Assembly: GCA_963277665.1 (NCBI GenBank)
Contig: OY728122.1
Location: 1,548,096,868 to 1,548,160,867 of the forward strand
Length of the DNA stretch: 64,000 bases
Origin: Viscum album
Lineage: Eukaryota > Streptophyta > Magnoliopsida > Santalales > Viscaceae
Reading direction: 5' to 3'
Part shown: positions 54,401 through 64,000 of the stretch, piece after piece
Layout of the letters: the number at the start of each line of letters is the position of its first letter
Position numbering within the stretch: position 1 is the first letter of the stretch
Translations under genes and position numbers: made by a program
Notes under the pieces: generated by a model
Databases searched by the model: none
The model's input: the letters and a program-made list of their open reading frames with translations, nothing else
What the model was told of the DNA's origin: nothing

Positions 54401-56300
54401 GAATAAACTAATAATATGGAATAATAATTTTCATACATGCTTAATTTAAGGGATATATAATCAATCCCTATTTTTTATCCCAATTATTAGGTTAGAATAA
54501 TGTACGGTCATATCGAACTATTAGAATCAAGATGTAAAAATAAATTATATGCTTCCTTAATTATTTTTTACATTCCAATGTCCATTGATTATGAAATAGA
54601 TTCTCCATTAACAATATAAATTCATAATCCTTGTACACCATGTGGGGTGGGCCTTAAATAAATGGAATTAGAAAAATAGAGGGAAACCTAAGGAATTACC
54701 TTAATGGAAATTGTAATGTAGTATCTAAACATAAATTCCATATGATTATCCCTTAATTTTAAATTTTAAAATGTGTGTGTAATCATGATGATTTACCTAA
54801 TAATGTAAAAATATGGGCATATGTTTGAATAAGTTGGTGCACAATTTTTTGTGACCAAAATTGTATACATAATGTTTGTAATTAGACCCTCATAATAATA
54901 ATCCAATGTCTATGAGATTAGTGATTTTACATTCAAATAAATTATTAAAAAACTATATTGTGGTTATATTTAAACATTGAAATGTGAATTATACTAATTA
55001 TAAAATTATTACAACTAGATAATTATATAAAAATTGGATATGGGTTTCGATATTATCAAATAAGAGATAAATTATTGGTGTGATATTTTAACATATGAGG
55101 GAGACAATTAGAGAACTATGTGATTGATTATATTATAGGATACCCATGGTAGTACCCTATTTGAACTAAAATATTGATGGTGTGTGATGTTATTAATCAT
55201 AGATAGTACATGGGGTAGACATGTGTTTTACCAACATGCATTAATGATGTGTGTTTTGATTTCTGATGTGATTTGGAACATATGGTTGGTTCATTTATGG
55301 CATATAATGACTGATGATGATATTTTTTATTGATAAGATAGATAATACCTCTCACACAATGACATTAAAATTCCATACAATTTTATTAATTTATTGATTT
55401 ATTCCAATAACCTTGAATATCATATCTAATTTCCATAAAATTTATAAATTTATCATTTCTGAATAGAGTGCTTGATGTTAATATAGTAAGTACAAACATT
55501 TTTGTTGTCCATGGAAAATAATAAAAAATTTATTAGCGCTAAGTTACATGGTCAAATCATAATATAGTTTACTATTTGTCCCATCCATGTGGATAATAAT
55601 GGGTGTCTAGCCAATAGAACACAATTTGGTAAATGTTTCTTATACTCCAGATGACTTAATAAGATTTTAGGGTTTTTATAATTTACTATCCAACCTATCC
55701 ATAATTTAGTCCCGTTTTAGCCTCTCTATCCTCCAACTCACATTCCCTAACCGATAAGGATACCTTGGTGAATCCCCACATTATTATATATGATTTTTTA
55801 AGATAACCATTAATTATTGGTTGTTTTATTATTTTTAGAGGCTAATTTAACCTCATATTATACTCCCTATCCTCTCATGGTTCTTTTTTCATTCTACATG
55901 GTCAGTATTTTTTTAACACTAGTTGAGTTTTTTTATAAAAATGATATGGATCTTCATGTTAGGGTGTACAAATTTAATTTTTTGTCCTTCCCTTCTTGTA
56001 CGTAATGGGTTCAAATCTTCCACACGCTTTTTGAGGTGTTTTTTCTCTATGTGAAACTCATTACATCAAGATGATTTTTGGGATTTATGTAAAATTTATG
56101 AATAACCATTGTCATGAATTGCTTTCACTTTGTATTTTTATTTTTTGAAAAATATCATTTATGTATTAGATTGTTTTTGTTTTCCTAGAATGGGACCCGA
56201 TACATTTTTAATAATATTTTTATGAAAGTTTTGTATTGATGAATTCTTACAATCTATTATAAAGGGGGAAACTGGTTAGTTTTAAATAATTTTAATTTTA
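51417..56300. other. AT-rich DNA, no recognisable gene
   Basis: Closed frames only, apart from a 62-codon hydrophobic frame at 55817-56005 that has no motif. 53340-54050 is somewhat richer in G but is closed. Confidence 0.45.
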
Positions 56301-56412
56301 GGTGTCAGATAATTGGAAAGAAATGCCTCATATTCAATTCATCGAATCCATCTACATTAGATTTAGGTCATCCAATCCAGACGAATCAGAAGAAAAAATT
56401 GTTGTAAGATGA
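56301..56412 (+). pseudogene. possible mini-exon or coding remnant
   Basis: An open stretch of 36 codons ending at TGA 56410-56412, preceded by a T-rich acceptor-like TTTTAATTTTAG and containing a donor-like GTT|GTAAGA at 56403/56404. Residues include NWKEMPHIQFIE and RSSNPDESEEKI, which look like coding sequence. Its phase does not match the exon-like stretch at 51141-51416, so the two are not shown to belong together. Confidence 0.25.
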
Positions 56413-58484
56413 ATGTTTTTCTATTCCTTAATCAAAGAAAGAAATATTTTTCTGAGTTATAAATACTGAATTTTCAGAGTGAAGAATTCATATTTCTTAT
56501 GTGGAGTTTTAAAAGTTGATTTTGGAGTAAGGTGTTAGAATGTTTTAATAATTTAGAAACCAATTCATATGATGATGTTATGATCATGGAGATCTATAAA
56601 ATCATTAAAATGATCAGTATATCAAACTAGATGAAATATAGGAATCATAATGGTTGTATCAATTATAGAAATAATGATAATGTTTTCCAATGAGTAATAA
56701 CTATGGAGTTTTGAAGCATTCCAATGTTGTTGGGAGGATTTATCATCAGATACACTAGATAATAATGATAAATTCTTTATAATAGAGAATCCAACATTAT
56801 TAATTATCCTTCAGAGGTTGAATATTTATGATGTAAGAATATTGGTTACGTTTGAAAAATTTTAGAGTTGTAGTATGGTGATTCCATTGTGATGTGAATT
56901 CAATCGTAATGAGAATTACATAATTTTGATGATTCCATTAGACAATGATGAGAAATTAATATATTCATAATAAGATAATAAAGAAGTTGAATCGATAATG
57001 AATCTGAGAAGGAAATAGATCTTTCAATCACTATGAAGAAGATAGAGCCTAATAAGGTAATAGATTCGTAATGAGCTGATTACATAGAAGAATAAAAAAG
57101 AATATTCTAGATTTTTCTTAAGAGTTTATGTCTTCAAAAAATAAATTCATTTTTTCATAAATCATGGATAAATATAAGGAGGAATAAAGTGGTAAAATTT
57201 ATGTTTTTAAATGTAAGATAATTTTAGATTTTAGAAATTTGAGGAAGTAATCAATTTTTTCATATTTCTCACTTTTCATTTCTTAGTCACCTATAAATTT
57301 TTTCTCAGATCATTTGATCAAGGACAACTTTTATTCAACAGGAAAATCTAGAGCTGTGAATAATTCAAGTGAAAGTAATTGTCTTCCAGATATCTTGTGA
57401 GAAGGACAAAACAACTGAATATTTTTTACTAGATTACACAATATCATATTGAGAATATCGTATGGTGTTGATCATATAGAAAAGGATCATATTGACCATT
57501 TATGTATAGTTTGAGTTATGATGATTGAGAATGAGTTCATTTTATTGAGAATATAATATTGAGAGAATCAGATCAAAACTCATTGTATCACTATAATTAT
57601 ATCTAAACTCATATTATTAATATAATTAAATCCATTATATTTTTATTAAGAGAATCAAATCCTAATTGATTATATTTGAATAATCAGATCCAACCAAACT
57701 AGATAGAGTATTTTGATGGGGAAATAATGGAGGAGTTTCAAAAAATCTTGTATTCAATTAATTAAATCATTTAATTTATATGAAAACATTTAATACTAAC
57801 ATGAGTTGAATTAAATTTCCTATCTAGAGATATACATAATCAAATGGGAGTTGGAACAAGTTGTATTAACTTCTTCATAGCAGTGGATTTCTGTAAACCC
57901 ATGAGATTGTATATGGAAAGGATGTAGTGTCTCACAATAAGGCCAAACCATATTAATCATCTCTTATTTACCTTATTTTCTACCATTTCATACATGAGTA
58001 TTTACTAATGTTTAATAATGAAACAAACCATAATAGGTTTTAGGGGTTATGTATCTTAATGTTATCAAACATAAAAAATAGAACAACTACTTCAACCACC
58101 CTTCACAATTGTTCTTCAATCATTTTGAACACCAATTGGTATCATATTAAAGGCTCCATTTTTAATCCTTATAATGTATAATATAAATTCTATCTATAGT
58201 ATAATAATTCTTACATTTGATGGGGAAATTATTATGTAAGGAAAAATACGATGATATATTTTCTCTTATCACATGAACTTGATGTTTTTGGTGATGCTAC
58301 TACTTGTTTTATGAATATATTGATTGAAGATCTTATGAAATTTCAATAAAAACCAAATATAGAAGATTAGGGATAGGGTATAATTTTAATCGTTATGTCA
58401 TTATCTGAGAATTTTAATTAGAACATTACGGGTTATAAAACATAAAAAATTATGTGGTGCACGATGTAAATTATTTTCATTGGG
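56413..58484. other. AT-rich, locally purine-rich DNA, no recognisable gene
   Basis: 56413-57700 contains many GAT/GAA-rich + strand words interrupted by frequent TAA/TGA and may be old coding sequence; no motif could be matched. 58080-58480 may hold the N-terminal part of the Gag relic that follows. Confidence 0.35.
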
Positions 58485-59030
58485 AATACAAATGTGAGTG
58501 ATGAAAAACTACAAATTTTTAATATTATGTATGATGAAACCAGAAATAGAGATAAAGAAAATAATGATGAATACTTCACCAGCGTAAATGAAATTTTTTG
58601 TAACATTAGAGGATTTATAGATGTCTTGCAATATTCTATAATTGTTAACAATATAATCAGAAACATTTATATCATGTTTGAATCTAAAATTATATCTTTA
58701 AAAGATAAGGATAAAATATCTTGTATTGATGTCCATAACACATTTTTTCTTATGAAATGTGAATAATATCCAATGCTTAAACAGAAGATGAATGATGAAA
58801 TTACTTTTGAAAATATGAGGTAGTTGAAAGATCAAAATATTGATGATGTTGAACCTTGTGACATAAAAGGTAAAGAGGATAATGATTTGAATGATAAAAT
58901 CATTTCTTTTATACATAGGAAGAATTTAAAAAGAAGTTTATTTTATAGAGGTCAAATTTCCCACAAATGTTTTGGGTGTAGTGGAATCCGAAACATTGCT
59001 CTGAATTTCCCCAAGAATAAATTTAGATAA
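58485..59030 (+). pseudogene. Ty1/copia Gag (UBN2 domain plus zinc knuckle) relic
   Basis: Matches copia Gag in order: NVSDEKLQIF, EYFTSVNEIFCNIRG, then IIVNNIIRNIYIMFES where the family has V(V)EKILRSLPxxFD, a K-D-x-IS..DVHNTFFLMKCE block (family DLxxLxxxELxGxLxAxE), a basic linker and the zinc knuckle CFGCSGIRN near 58968-58994, in which the His of CX2CX4HX4C reads Asn and the last Cys reads Phe. Stops at about 58764 and 58821 split the frame. It ends 170 bases before the next LTR, on the same strand. Confidence 0.75.
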
Positions 59031-59249
59031 TATCGAGATGATTAATTAAAAAAACCTAAATGGAAGAAGCGGAAAATGATGAAAGAAATAAATATCATCC
59101 AACAAATACATGTAGATAATTACTTGAAACCAATTAAGTGTGTTGTGTAAGAATGTTTAAAAGGAAAAAACTGAAAATTATTATTCAGAAGGTGAATGGA
59201 ACACCCCAATATTTTATAAGATATATTATTTTTTAATTTCTTTGATGTA

Positions 59250-59540
59250 TTCTATTATACACTACACCGTGATTAACTTATACTATACACAACACCATAT
59301 TATCTTGTAGTATACACAACACTGTTCTTGGCTCGTGTTACACCCAATTTCAAGTTCATTTTGTGGAAATTATTTTATGCAACATTATGTATAGATTTTG
59401 TTTAATGTATAAATGAAATAAGTTTTGATTATGTTATACGCAACACCAAACTGAGATTTCACTATACACATCCCTGACTTGGCTGGCATTACACACAATC
59501 AATACCTTCTTCGATAGCGTGTGTAGTACGCAATACCAAG
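59250..59540 (+). repeat. tandem repeats of a TATACrCAACACC word in U3
   Basis: The word TATACACAACACC and variants recur at about 59256, 59285, 59311, 59435, 59463 and 59526, the first three 27-30 bases apart. In the young LTRs the same region holds one copy (TACGCAATACCGAG) and is about 220 bases shorter, so this is a lineage-specific expansion. Confidence 0.6.
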
Positions 59541-61022
59541 TTTCACTAAATGAGATATTATTAAAATATTATTATTAACTAGCCATTATGAATAGTAATA
59601 CCCACTGTTTGAAATTTTATAAATTTTAACATTCAAAATGGTCTTTATTTTTGGATTCAGAATATCAAAATTAGCCTTGGGTGAATTTTTTGTATTTTTC
59701 AGAAAACATTCAATTTTTTATGAATAGTGAAACCACTGGGTCACTATTTAAAAACAGACTTTTTATTTAAATAAATATTTATTTTTTTTAAATTTTTTTT
59801 AGGAAAAAATTTATACATAACACTTATATATGTTCATTTTAATTAATTTGATCCATTTTAGAATTTTTTTGGATATATAAAAATTTTATTGACCGTTTCA
59901 CCGTCTTTTTCCCACCTCCTATGAGAATTTGAAAATGTACATAAAACATAATTTTACTGCTTCTGTGAGTAGAATTTCAAAAATCAGAGATACAAGATTA
60001 ATATTAATGAGTAAAATGTTGTTCAATAAGATATAAATAATTTTTGGTGAATAGTAACTTTTTACTTTTATTTACCACGATTAAAAGTAAATAGGATAAT
60101 TAAGGGTAAAAATGATATTATTATTACCCTAACACATGTCCTAATTCTATTGGATAAGTGTAATTCGACCAAAAACAACCATAGAATAAAACATTACCCT
60201 TTATGTTCACTTGGATTAGATTAGGATAGTTATTATTATTTTATTAAAAGAATAGTTAACATGGTTAAAATCAAAGTTTAATAACTAAAACATTCTTAAT
60301 ATAGGGTTATACAAAAGATAAATTTGACTATAAATATTCATTAGAAATATAAAGATATTTCTTACATAATGATATTTTATTTATAATTTTTATACATTAA
60401 ATGATTTAATTTATTTATGACACAATGATGATTCAGTAATTACCTTATTAATGAAATATTAACATAATTGATCTTATAAATAACCAAATAAATGTAATTT
60501 GAGATTTTTTATTAATTAAACTATTTTTATAGGTTAATATGACATGTTAGTATTTATTCAAATAACATTTACTGAACTAATAATGTTGTTATGATTTTCA
60601 CAAAAATCAATTACAAAATTGTGTCAAAATTGACATAAAATAGTATTTAAAACAAATATTATATTATTAATTGTTATTATATTCCTAAAAATATAAGGTT
60701 AGGCCAAATTACTTAGATAAGGTTATATATATTAATAATGAACCACTTCTGGTCCGTTTGTCTTGTTATAGTAAGATTATTAACCATATAGTGTAAGAAA
60801 CCAAGAAGACACGGTAAAGGATAAATTATTTAACTTAGAGTTAAATCTAAATGATAACATTAAAATAGTAACATAAACATTTTTAAAACCTATATATTGA
60901 GAGGATTTGGATCCTCCCCACTTTATCTAATAAATAAATCAAATTGGAGCTATTATAAACCAAATATGACTTTATTATAAAATAATATGTTCAACTTTTC
61001 CAAAGGTGCCCCTCTCCTCCCT

Positions 61023-61029
61023 TATAAAA
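61023..61029 (+). promoter_or_regulatory. TATA box of the right-edge LTR
   Basis: TATAAAA in CTCCCTTATAAAAGGGGCACC, almost the same 20-base context as in LTR1-3. Confidence 0.7.
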
Positions 61030-61379
61030 GGGGCACCCCTTCCCTCTTCTATTCAAACCCTTTTGAGCTTTGAAGCTCGGAAAACCCCTACCCATTTACA
61101 TTGTAATCTTCCCTAGAAACATTATAAAGGTTCTGGTCTCCTCAAAATACCAACCCTAGTGCCTTAAGAGGAGGTTAAGAAGAGGCACGTCAAAGAAGAG
61201 GAAATATCCTTTACCGATTCTTTCCAATTTTTTTCTTCTTCTACTTATTCTTATCTATTTGTTTCATCATAAATTAATAACATCAGTATAACTCACATAC
61301 AAATATGTTATTATAAATATTAAACAACCAAATTTCATCTTCTATTCATCCTACAACAAACGAAATCACCGCCCATGTG

Positions 61380-61790
61380 TACGTACGGAATACCGTCTCC
61401 ACGCCGTGGTGTAATCTATTTTCCACCACCACCATACTTGGAGGGGTATAATTGTGTAAACAAATAACTATATAAGATTATTGTAAATTGATAATTACTA
61501 TTAAATATTATACAAACACTTGAATACAATTCCATGATCATGAGAATGATATCATCGTTCGTGTGTACATAAGGACTGTTGTTTCCACAAACGTGATGAG
61601 ATTCATTTCCATGATTAACCATTCAAGTATGATTATAAAGTATATATAATAAATAATGATGAAAGATATTAAATAATAATGATACTAGATTTATGAACAT
61701 ATATGTTTCATTTACATAATTCCATTTAATTTTTTAAGGAAACAAAAACTGTGTCCATGCATACGCACGGCCTACCGTCTCAATGAATAT
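61380..61790 (+). repeat. three CpG-rich U5 repeats, about 180-190 bp apart
   Basis: Units at about 61380 (TACGTACGGAATACCGTCTCC, well preserved), 61560 (CGTGTGTACATAAGGAC, degraded) and 61758 (CATACGCACGGCCTACCGTC). LTR1-3 hold two such units, this LTR three. Confidence 0.6.
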
Positions 61791-63416
61791 TGTATTTAAT
61801 TATATTTATCGATCTATCATATATATTTATATACTGAATATATATTATATATAAATCATTTCTTACATTCTGGAATTATGTAAACTAGTATATAAGTAAT
61901 AATATCAAGAACAACATGTCAAAACATGTATGATAAATGAAGTGATTTTACCCAAAACACTACTTTAACATGGAATTTACAAAAGAATGTGTCATATAAA
62001 CTAATAATTGAACCATATATGATATCAGAAAAATAGATATGATTCTGTAATAAGTCAATGAAATTATTTAAATCACTATACTGGAGGTTCGGATGCGTAT
62101 GAAGGATATTGGACCTAAGGTAAAGGATATCTTTTCAAATCTCGTTTTTAGCTGAGATTATTTATTCATATGTATTTACTGGGGTTATATTTATTATCCA
62201 TGTACCTATTTTATACAAATGTTTTCATGTATGTTTAAAATATTTTTTACCCATTTTTGAATTTTACTACATGGTATGTAAGGAATCTTTATTTTGATTA
62301 CCATACGATGTACTTTTTGACTTTTTTGACAAAAGTACGAGAAGAATGTTATTTTTACCATATATGACATAAATGAATTTATAAATTTTCATAACGACTT
62401 ATTTCAATGAAGTTTCCTTTACAAAATTTTATGACTATTTTCAACAAAATACTATTCTTATAATAATTCATGTCATTTTATGAAAAGAAAATGATTTTGA
62501 AGAAGAAATGATATTTTCCACAAGAATTCATTTCATGTGTCTTATCAAAACCATTTTCCATCTAAGATGACATTATTTTATATGTGTATGTTTCAAGTAT
62601 AATTTTATTATGATTTACATGGTTTTACATCTCTTATGATGAAATTATATACATTTGTTTTATATAGATTATGTTATGATGGGATGATGTTTATGAAACC
62701 CATTCTATTCATTGGGTTATGATGAATGTTTTAAGTTTATTTCGTGGTACATGTAAGAATGATTTCATTATGAAATTTGTGGGACCTATATATCTTACCA
62801 ATGCATTGGGTAATGATTTATAACTCATGAGACAGACATGGCTGGAATGGTAAGTTAATCCGGATTAGTGATACAGGACTGGAACGAGGAGTGAACTTGA
62901 TCCAGAAAGGGACATGGTCCACAAAGATGGTATTGGCATCAATGCCTTGGCTACTATGGAAATCATATCATGTGATTAATGTTTTTCAAAAATTAAAAGT
63001 TTTATTTCCATGCTATTTTATCATCATTGATGTTCATTTATGATCTATGCCCTACGTACTACCAAGATTTATTTCACAAACTCAGTATTTTTACGTTAAA
63101 ACAATATGTTCATGTTTTGATGTTAAAATGTATATGGTTTGTTTTATTTTATCCATGCTTACCCTTACTGAGAATTTGATCTCAGCCTTTATATGTTTTC
63201 TTTTCCCCAGGATATAAATAAAGTTTTTAGGTAAGAAAAAAAGCGAAGATCTTTATGGGAGATGTTGAAGATCTTTCACCAAGATTAGAATATTATGTTC
63301 CGAGTTTTTAAAGACACTAAACTACTACAGTCCTTCGGTGTTTGTTTTTTTATGTATTAAGTATTCCGCAAAAGTAATGTAATGTCTATGTACGTCATGA
63401 TTTGTGCCTCTATAGT

Positions 63417-63428
63417 AGGTATCAGAGG
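63417..63428 (+). other. primer binding site (initiator-Met tRNA), right-edge element
   Basis: AGGTATCAGAGG, 10 of 12 to TGGTATCAGAGC, separated from the LTR end by the same GT dinucleotide as in the tandem element. Confidence 0.75.
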
Positions 63429-63707
63429 GATGGTTTAGTTAAGCATTGGAAACTAGGATGCGAAAACTTTAGTGAAATCCCTAGAGATATTTCTAAGGTA
63501 TGTCTAGGGATGTCCTTACGGTTAAGTATACATGTAGGTTTGAGTCCTAGAATTATGTTGACGATCATTAATATCCTAGGTTGAACCAAAGGTGTCATGG
63601 ATTAAAGAATTTTTGATTAGTTACACATCCCATTAGTGACTTTTTATGATTATGTTGTTCCTCGTTATTTTAAATCATTCTTACACTATGGTTTCTGGTC
63701 TCAGTCA

Positions 63708-63920
63708 ATGGAGGGAACGAGAAGGAATTTATTTATCATTGATTTCAATGGACAAATTTGTGACTATGATCAACAAAATTATGTAACGCCTGGTGGGAAA
63801 GATATTGTGATTATGATGAATCAGTCATCTCGATATATGATTAACGAGGTGAACATTAGTTGTATTCCTATGTCATCAGATAAGAGGAAGATGGAATTTT
63901 ATACATGTTCTCATAGTTAG
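63708..63920 (+). pseudogene. Gag N-terminus of the right-edge element, partial
   Basis: Begins GTCAATGGAGGGAACGAGAA, matching GTCAATGGATGGAACCTGAA at the Gag start of the tandem element, 280 bases after the primer site (213 in copy A). Reads MEGTRRN... for 71 codons to a TAG at 63918-63920. A GKDIVIMMNQSSRYMI block aligns loosely with GMKNLVAMVTQLSQAI. The rest of Gag lies beyond or is broken. Confidence 0.55.
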
Positions 63921-64000
63921 GATAATAGAGAAAGGAATATTGTGAATTATAAATAAGCGAAGAAGAACCTTGAATAATTTGTAAACTGGATGGGAAGATG

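Larger units (their letters stand above)
59197..63414 (+). repeat. 5' LTR of the right-edge element, about 4.2 kb
   Basis: Reverse-complement landmarks of LTR1-3 in order: TGGAACACCCC start, GTACGCAATACCAAGTTTCAC at 59526, TATA at 61023-61029, the leader box near 61200, CpG-rich repeats at 61380-61790, TGAGAATTTGATCTCAGCC near 63170, and the end CTCTATA. About 0.6 kb longer than LTR1-3, partly from a tandem expansion at 59250-59540 and a third U5 repeat. Confidence 0.8.
59197..64000 (+). mobile_element. Tekay-family retrotransposon, 5' part, runs off window
   Basis: A + strand relative of the tandem element, oriented opposite to it: 5' LTR 59197-63414, primer site 63417-63428, leader and the first Gag codons. 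The leader keeps TTGGAAACTAGgATG against TTGGAAACTAGTATG in the tandem element. Older than the tandem element, judged by its greater divergence. The 3' part lies beyond the window, so its dimer state and target duplication cannot be checked. Confidence 0.8.

Noticed and set aside
58494..58766. Copia Gag relic as the start of the 1-2535 copia element
   Set aside because: Same strand, but 56 kb away and to the right of the Pol relic; Gag should precede Pol, so these are separate insertions.
29535..63414. The inverted LTR at the right edge as the partner of an inverted duplication of the tandem element
   Set aside because: It is far more diverged than LTR1-3 and has its own expansions, so it is an independent older insertion of the same family.
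1..64000. tRNA, rRNA, CRISPR array, bacterial-type operons, riboswitches
   Set aside because: Looked for; no clover-leaf, rRNA core or regularly spaced identical repeat-spacer pattern was seen, and the context is a plant nuclear genome.

Overview
The window looks like plant nuclear DNA from a repeat-rich, probably heterochromatic region. The reasons are long Tekay/Del-type chromovirus LTR retrotransposons with a plant-type initiator-Met primer site, Ty1/copia and Athila-type relics, no tRNA or rRNA genes and no intact host gene. Outside the youngest elements the DNA is very AT-rich (about a quarter GC by eye) and almost every frame is closed. The species cannot be named from the sequence.

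Layout, left to right. 1-2535: + strand Ty1/copia RT-RNase H relic. 2541-13650: old AT-rich DNA with one 69-codon open stretch (3332-3541) and a pair of related hairpins (8493-8515 and 8668-8695). 13650-15480: minus-strand Athila-like Ty3 relic (Gag C-terminus, protease). About 17434-27433: very old minus-strand Tekay-like element with two decayed LTRs in direct orientation. 29535-49905: a 20.4 kb minus-strand tandem Tekay element, LTR1-internal A-LTR2-internal B-LTR3, bounded by one 5-bp target duplication (ATAAG). 49911-58480: AT-rich DNA with an exon-like open stretch at 51141-51416. 58485-59030: + strand copia Gag (UBN2 plus zinc knuckle) relic. 59197-64000: + strand LTR, primer site and start of Gag of another Tekay-family element, cut by the window end.

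In an intact Tekay element, Gag packages the RNA, protease cleaves the polyprotein, RT/RNase H copies RNA to DNA from an initiator-Met tRNA primer, and integrase with its C-terminal chromodomain inserts the DNA, usually in heterochromatin. Both internal regions here keep that order and most catalytic motifs, but both are dead: each has many stops and frameshifts. They share two stops and one Gag frameshift, and copy B has also lost the integrase catalytic glutamate.

Most notable observations: the three-LTR/two-body dimer with a single target duplication; a 640-bp stretch of perfect identity between the two copies, spanning the LTR/leader/Gag junction, in otherwise clearly diverged DNA (gene conversion or recent exchange, or an assembly artefact); defects shared by both copies; a transversion-dominated substitution spectrum with almost no indels; CpG-rich palindromic repeats about 180 bp apart in the LTR, kept even in the oldest relatives; and strong depletion of the dinucleotide GC in the old DNA. 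No new gene system was found beyond these repeat-biology observations.
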